7,011 nucleotides of DNA from positions 1 through 7,011 of the forward strand of contig CAIZHL010000046.1 of the NCBI GenBank assembly GCA_903932755.1. Reading direction: 5' to 3'. The DNA comes from an uncultured beta proteobacterium. Lineage in GTDB: Bacteria; Pseudomonadota; Gammaproteobacteria; Burkholderiales; Rhodocyclaceae. The position numbers and the translations under genes are program-made. The notes beneath the pieces were generated by a model. It had not been told where the DNA came from, ran no database searches, and saw nothing but the letters and a program-made list of their open reading frames with translations. Within the stretch, counting starts at the first letter, position 1. Every line of letters begins with the position of its first letter. Positions 6,286 through 7,011 of this stretch are shown piece after piece.

Positions 6286-6996
6286 ATGCACATTCGATTC
6301 CTGCTGGTCGCCGGGCTCATGCTCGCCCAGACATTGGCCGTGGCCCAGACCACAGGCGAACCTTCCCGACTCACGCTTGAGCAGGCGCGCTCCCAGCGCG
6401 CCGAAGCCAAGACCCTGAAAGCCCAAGCCAAAAAAGCCTACGACGCCGAAGTCAAGGCCTGCCAGCGCCAGGCCATTGCGATCGGCTGCTTGAGTTCGGC
6501 AAAGTCCCAGCGCGCCGAAGCGATGAAGCAGGCGGACGCGCTTGAGCTCGAGGGACGGACCGTCGAACGCGAAGCGGCTCGGCGCGAGGCAGAGACCAAG
6601 GCGGCGAAGCGCGAAGCGGAGGCGCCGGGGCGCCAGGCCAAAGAGCAGGCCGATGTCGAGCGCTTCCGCGGCAATGAGGCCGAAAAGGCCGCCGAGCGCG
6701 AGCGGCGGCAGGCGGAGGAACCCGCCAAACTCGAAAGCCGGCGCAACAAAGTGGCGGCCGAAAAGGCTGCGCGTGAAAGAAAGCTCGCGCAACGCCAGAA
6801 GAAGGATGCCAGGGAGGCCGAAGCCGCTGCCGAACGAGCACGCAAAAAGGCGGAGAAACAAGAACAACAGGCGCAGCGCATCGAAAAGATCGACGAGCGC
6901 AAGCGCAAGAACGCTGAACAGGAAAAGCGGCGCCTGGCCAAGCAGGCCGCGGCTGAGTCCGCCGCCGCTGCCCGGACCAGGGAAGGGCAGAAGTAA
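6286..6996 (+). CDS. Secreted, highly charged helical protein with a Cys pair (TolA-like composition)
   Basis: 236 aa. Residues 1-20 form a signal peptide (MHIRF, then hydrophobic LLVAGLMLAQTLAVA) with likely cleavage before Gln21, so the protein is exported. A short region with C59 and C68 (ACQRQAIAIGC, Cys-x8-Cys) could form a disulfide. From about residue 70 to the end the chain is almost entirely Ala, Glu, Lys, Arg and Gln, with few hydrophobic residues and only two prolines (114, 146). It would be one long helix, more like a stable single alpha-helix than a classic Leu-rich coiled coil. Similar Cys-pair plus charged-helix proteins occur in betaproteobacteria and are often labelled TolA-like or colicin-import-like through composition alone; true homology to TolA is doubtful because there is no membrane anchor or TolA C-terminal domain. 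The start is ATG 6286 with AAGGAG 6 bases upstream; an in-frame ATG at 6265 lies before that site and is rejected. Function unknown. Confidence 0.85.
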   Translation: MHIRFLLVAGLMLAQTLAVAQTTGEPSRLTLEQARSQRAEAKTLKAQAKKAYDAEVKACQRQAIAIGCLSSAKSQRAEAMKQADALELEGRTVEREAARREAETKAAKREAEAPGRQAKEQADVERFRGNEAEKAAERERRQAEEPAKLESRRNKVAAEKAARERKLAQRQKKDAREAEAAAERARKKAEKQEQQAQRIEKIDERKRKNAEQEKRRLAKQAAAESAAAARTREGQK

Positions 6997-7011
6997 AAAG
7001 TTCCCATCGGG

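Noticed and set aside
6172..6867. A minus-strand frame rich in Leu and Phe that looks like a membrane protein.
   Set aside because: It is the complement of Lys/Glu codons of the charged-helix gene, which automatically yields Phe and Leu; it lacks a ribosome binding site and overlaps the small gene's promoter.

Overview
The window looks like chromosomal DNA of a betaproteobacterium, probably in the Rhodocyclales/Sterolibacteriaceae neighbourhood. The basis is high GC content, GC-rich third codon positions, and the family resemblance and order of the genes; the placement is an inference from sequence feel, not from a search. No stretch longer than 300 bases lacks a gene.

Left part (1-3518, minus strand). 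Transcription runs right to left through xseB, ispA and dxs, which are packed with gaps of 6 and 1 bases, and then into the start of folE2, which is cut by the left window edge. xseB encodes the small subunit of exonuclease VII. ispA (farnesyl diphosphate synthase) and dxs (1-deoxy-D-xylulose-5-phosphate synthase) are respectively a prenyl-chain-building step and the entry step of the non-mevalonate isoprenoid pathway. folE2 encodes the type IB GTP cyclohydrolase, the first step towards folate-type pterins. It follows dxs after 86 bases and has a good promoter candidate of its own. A sigma-70-like promoter candidate for xseB-ispA-dxs lies at about 3520-3549.

Middle (3534-4964, plus strand). 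Divergent from xseB is a single-gene unit for a Rieske-type non-haem iron oxygenase of unknown substrate. It has a leader of about 140 bases with several possible hairpins and ends in a clear intrinsic terminator (4829-4863). Its Rieske and mononuclear iron motifs are intact. The carboxylate expected to bridge the two metal centres is Glu rather than Asp. After the terminator comes a short GC-rich stretch of palindromes that looks like a dispersed intergenic repeat.

Right part (4992-7011). A ten-helix EamA/DMT-family transporter (plus strand) converges on a very small minus-strand gene (5973-6113) for a 46-residue secreted peptide. That small gene has an excellent ribosome binding site, a promoter candidate and a strong terminator of its own. 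Diverging from it is a gene for a secreted, highly charged helical protein (236 aa) with a Cys-x8-Cys pair just after the signal peptide. The last 15 bases are downstream of that gene.

Most of the window is conserved housekeeping. The parts with least precedent are the Rieske oxygenase beside the isoprenoid genes, the tiny secreted peptide, and the divergent peptide/charged-helix pair. No mobile element, CRISPR array, tRNA or rRNA was seen.
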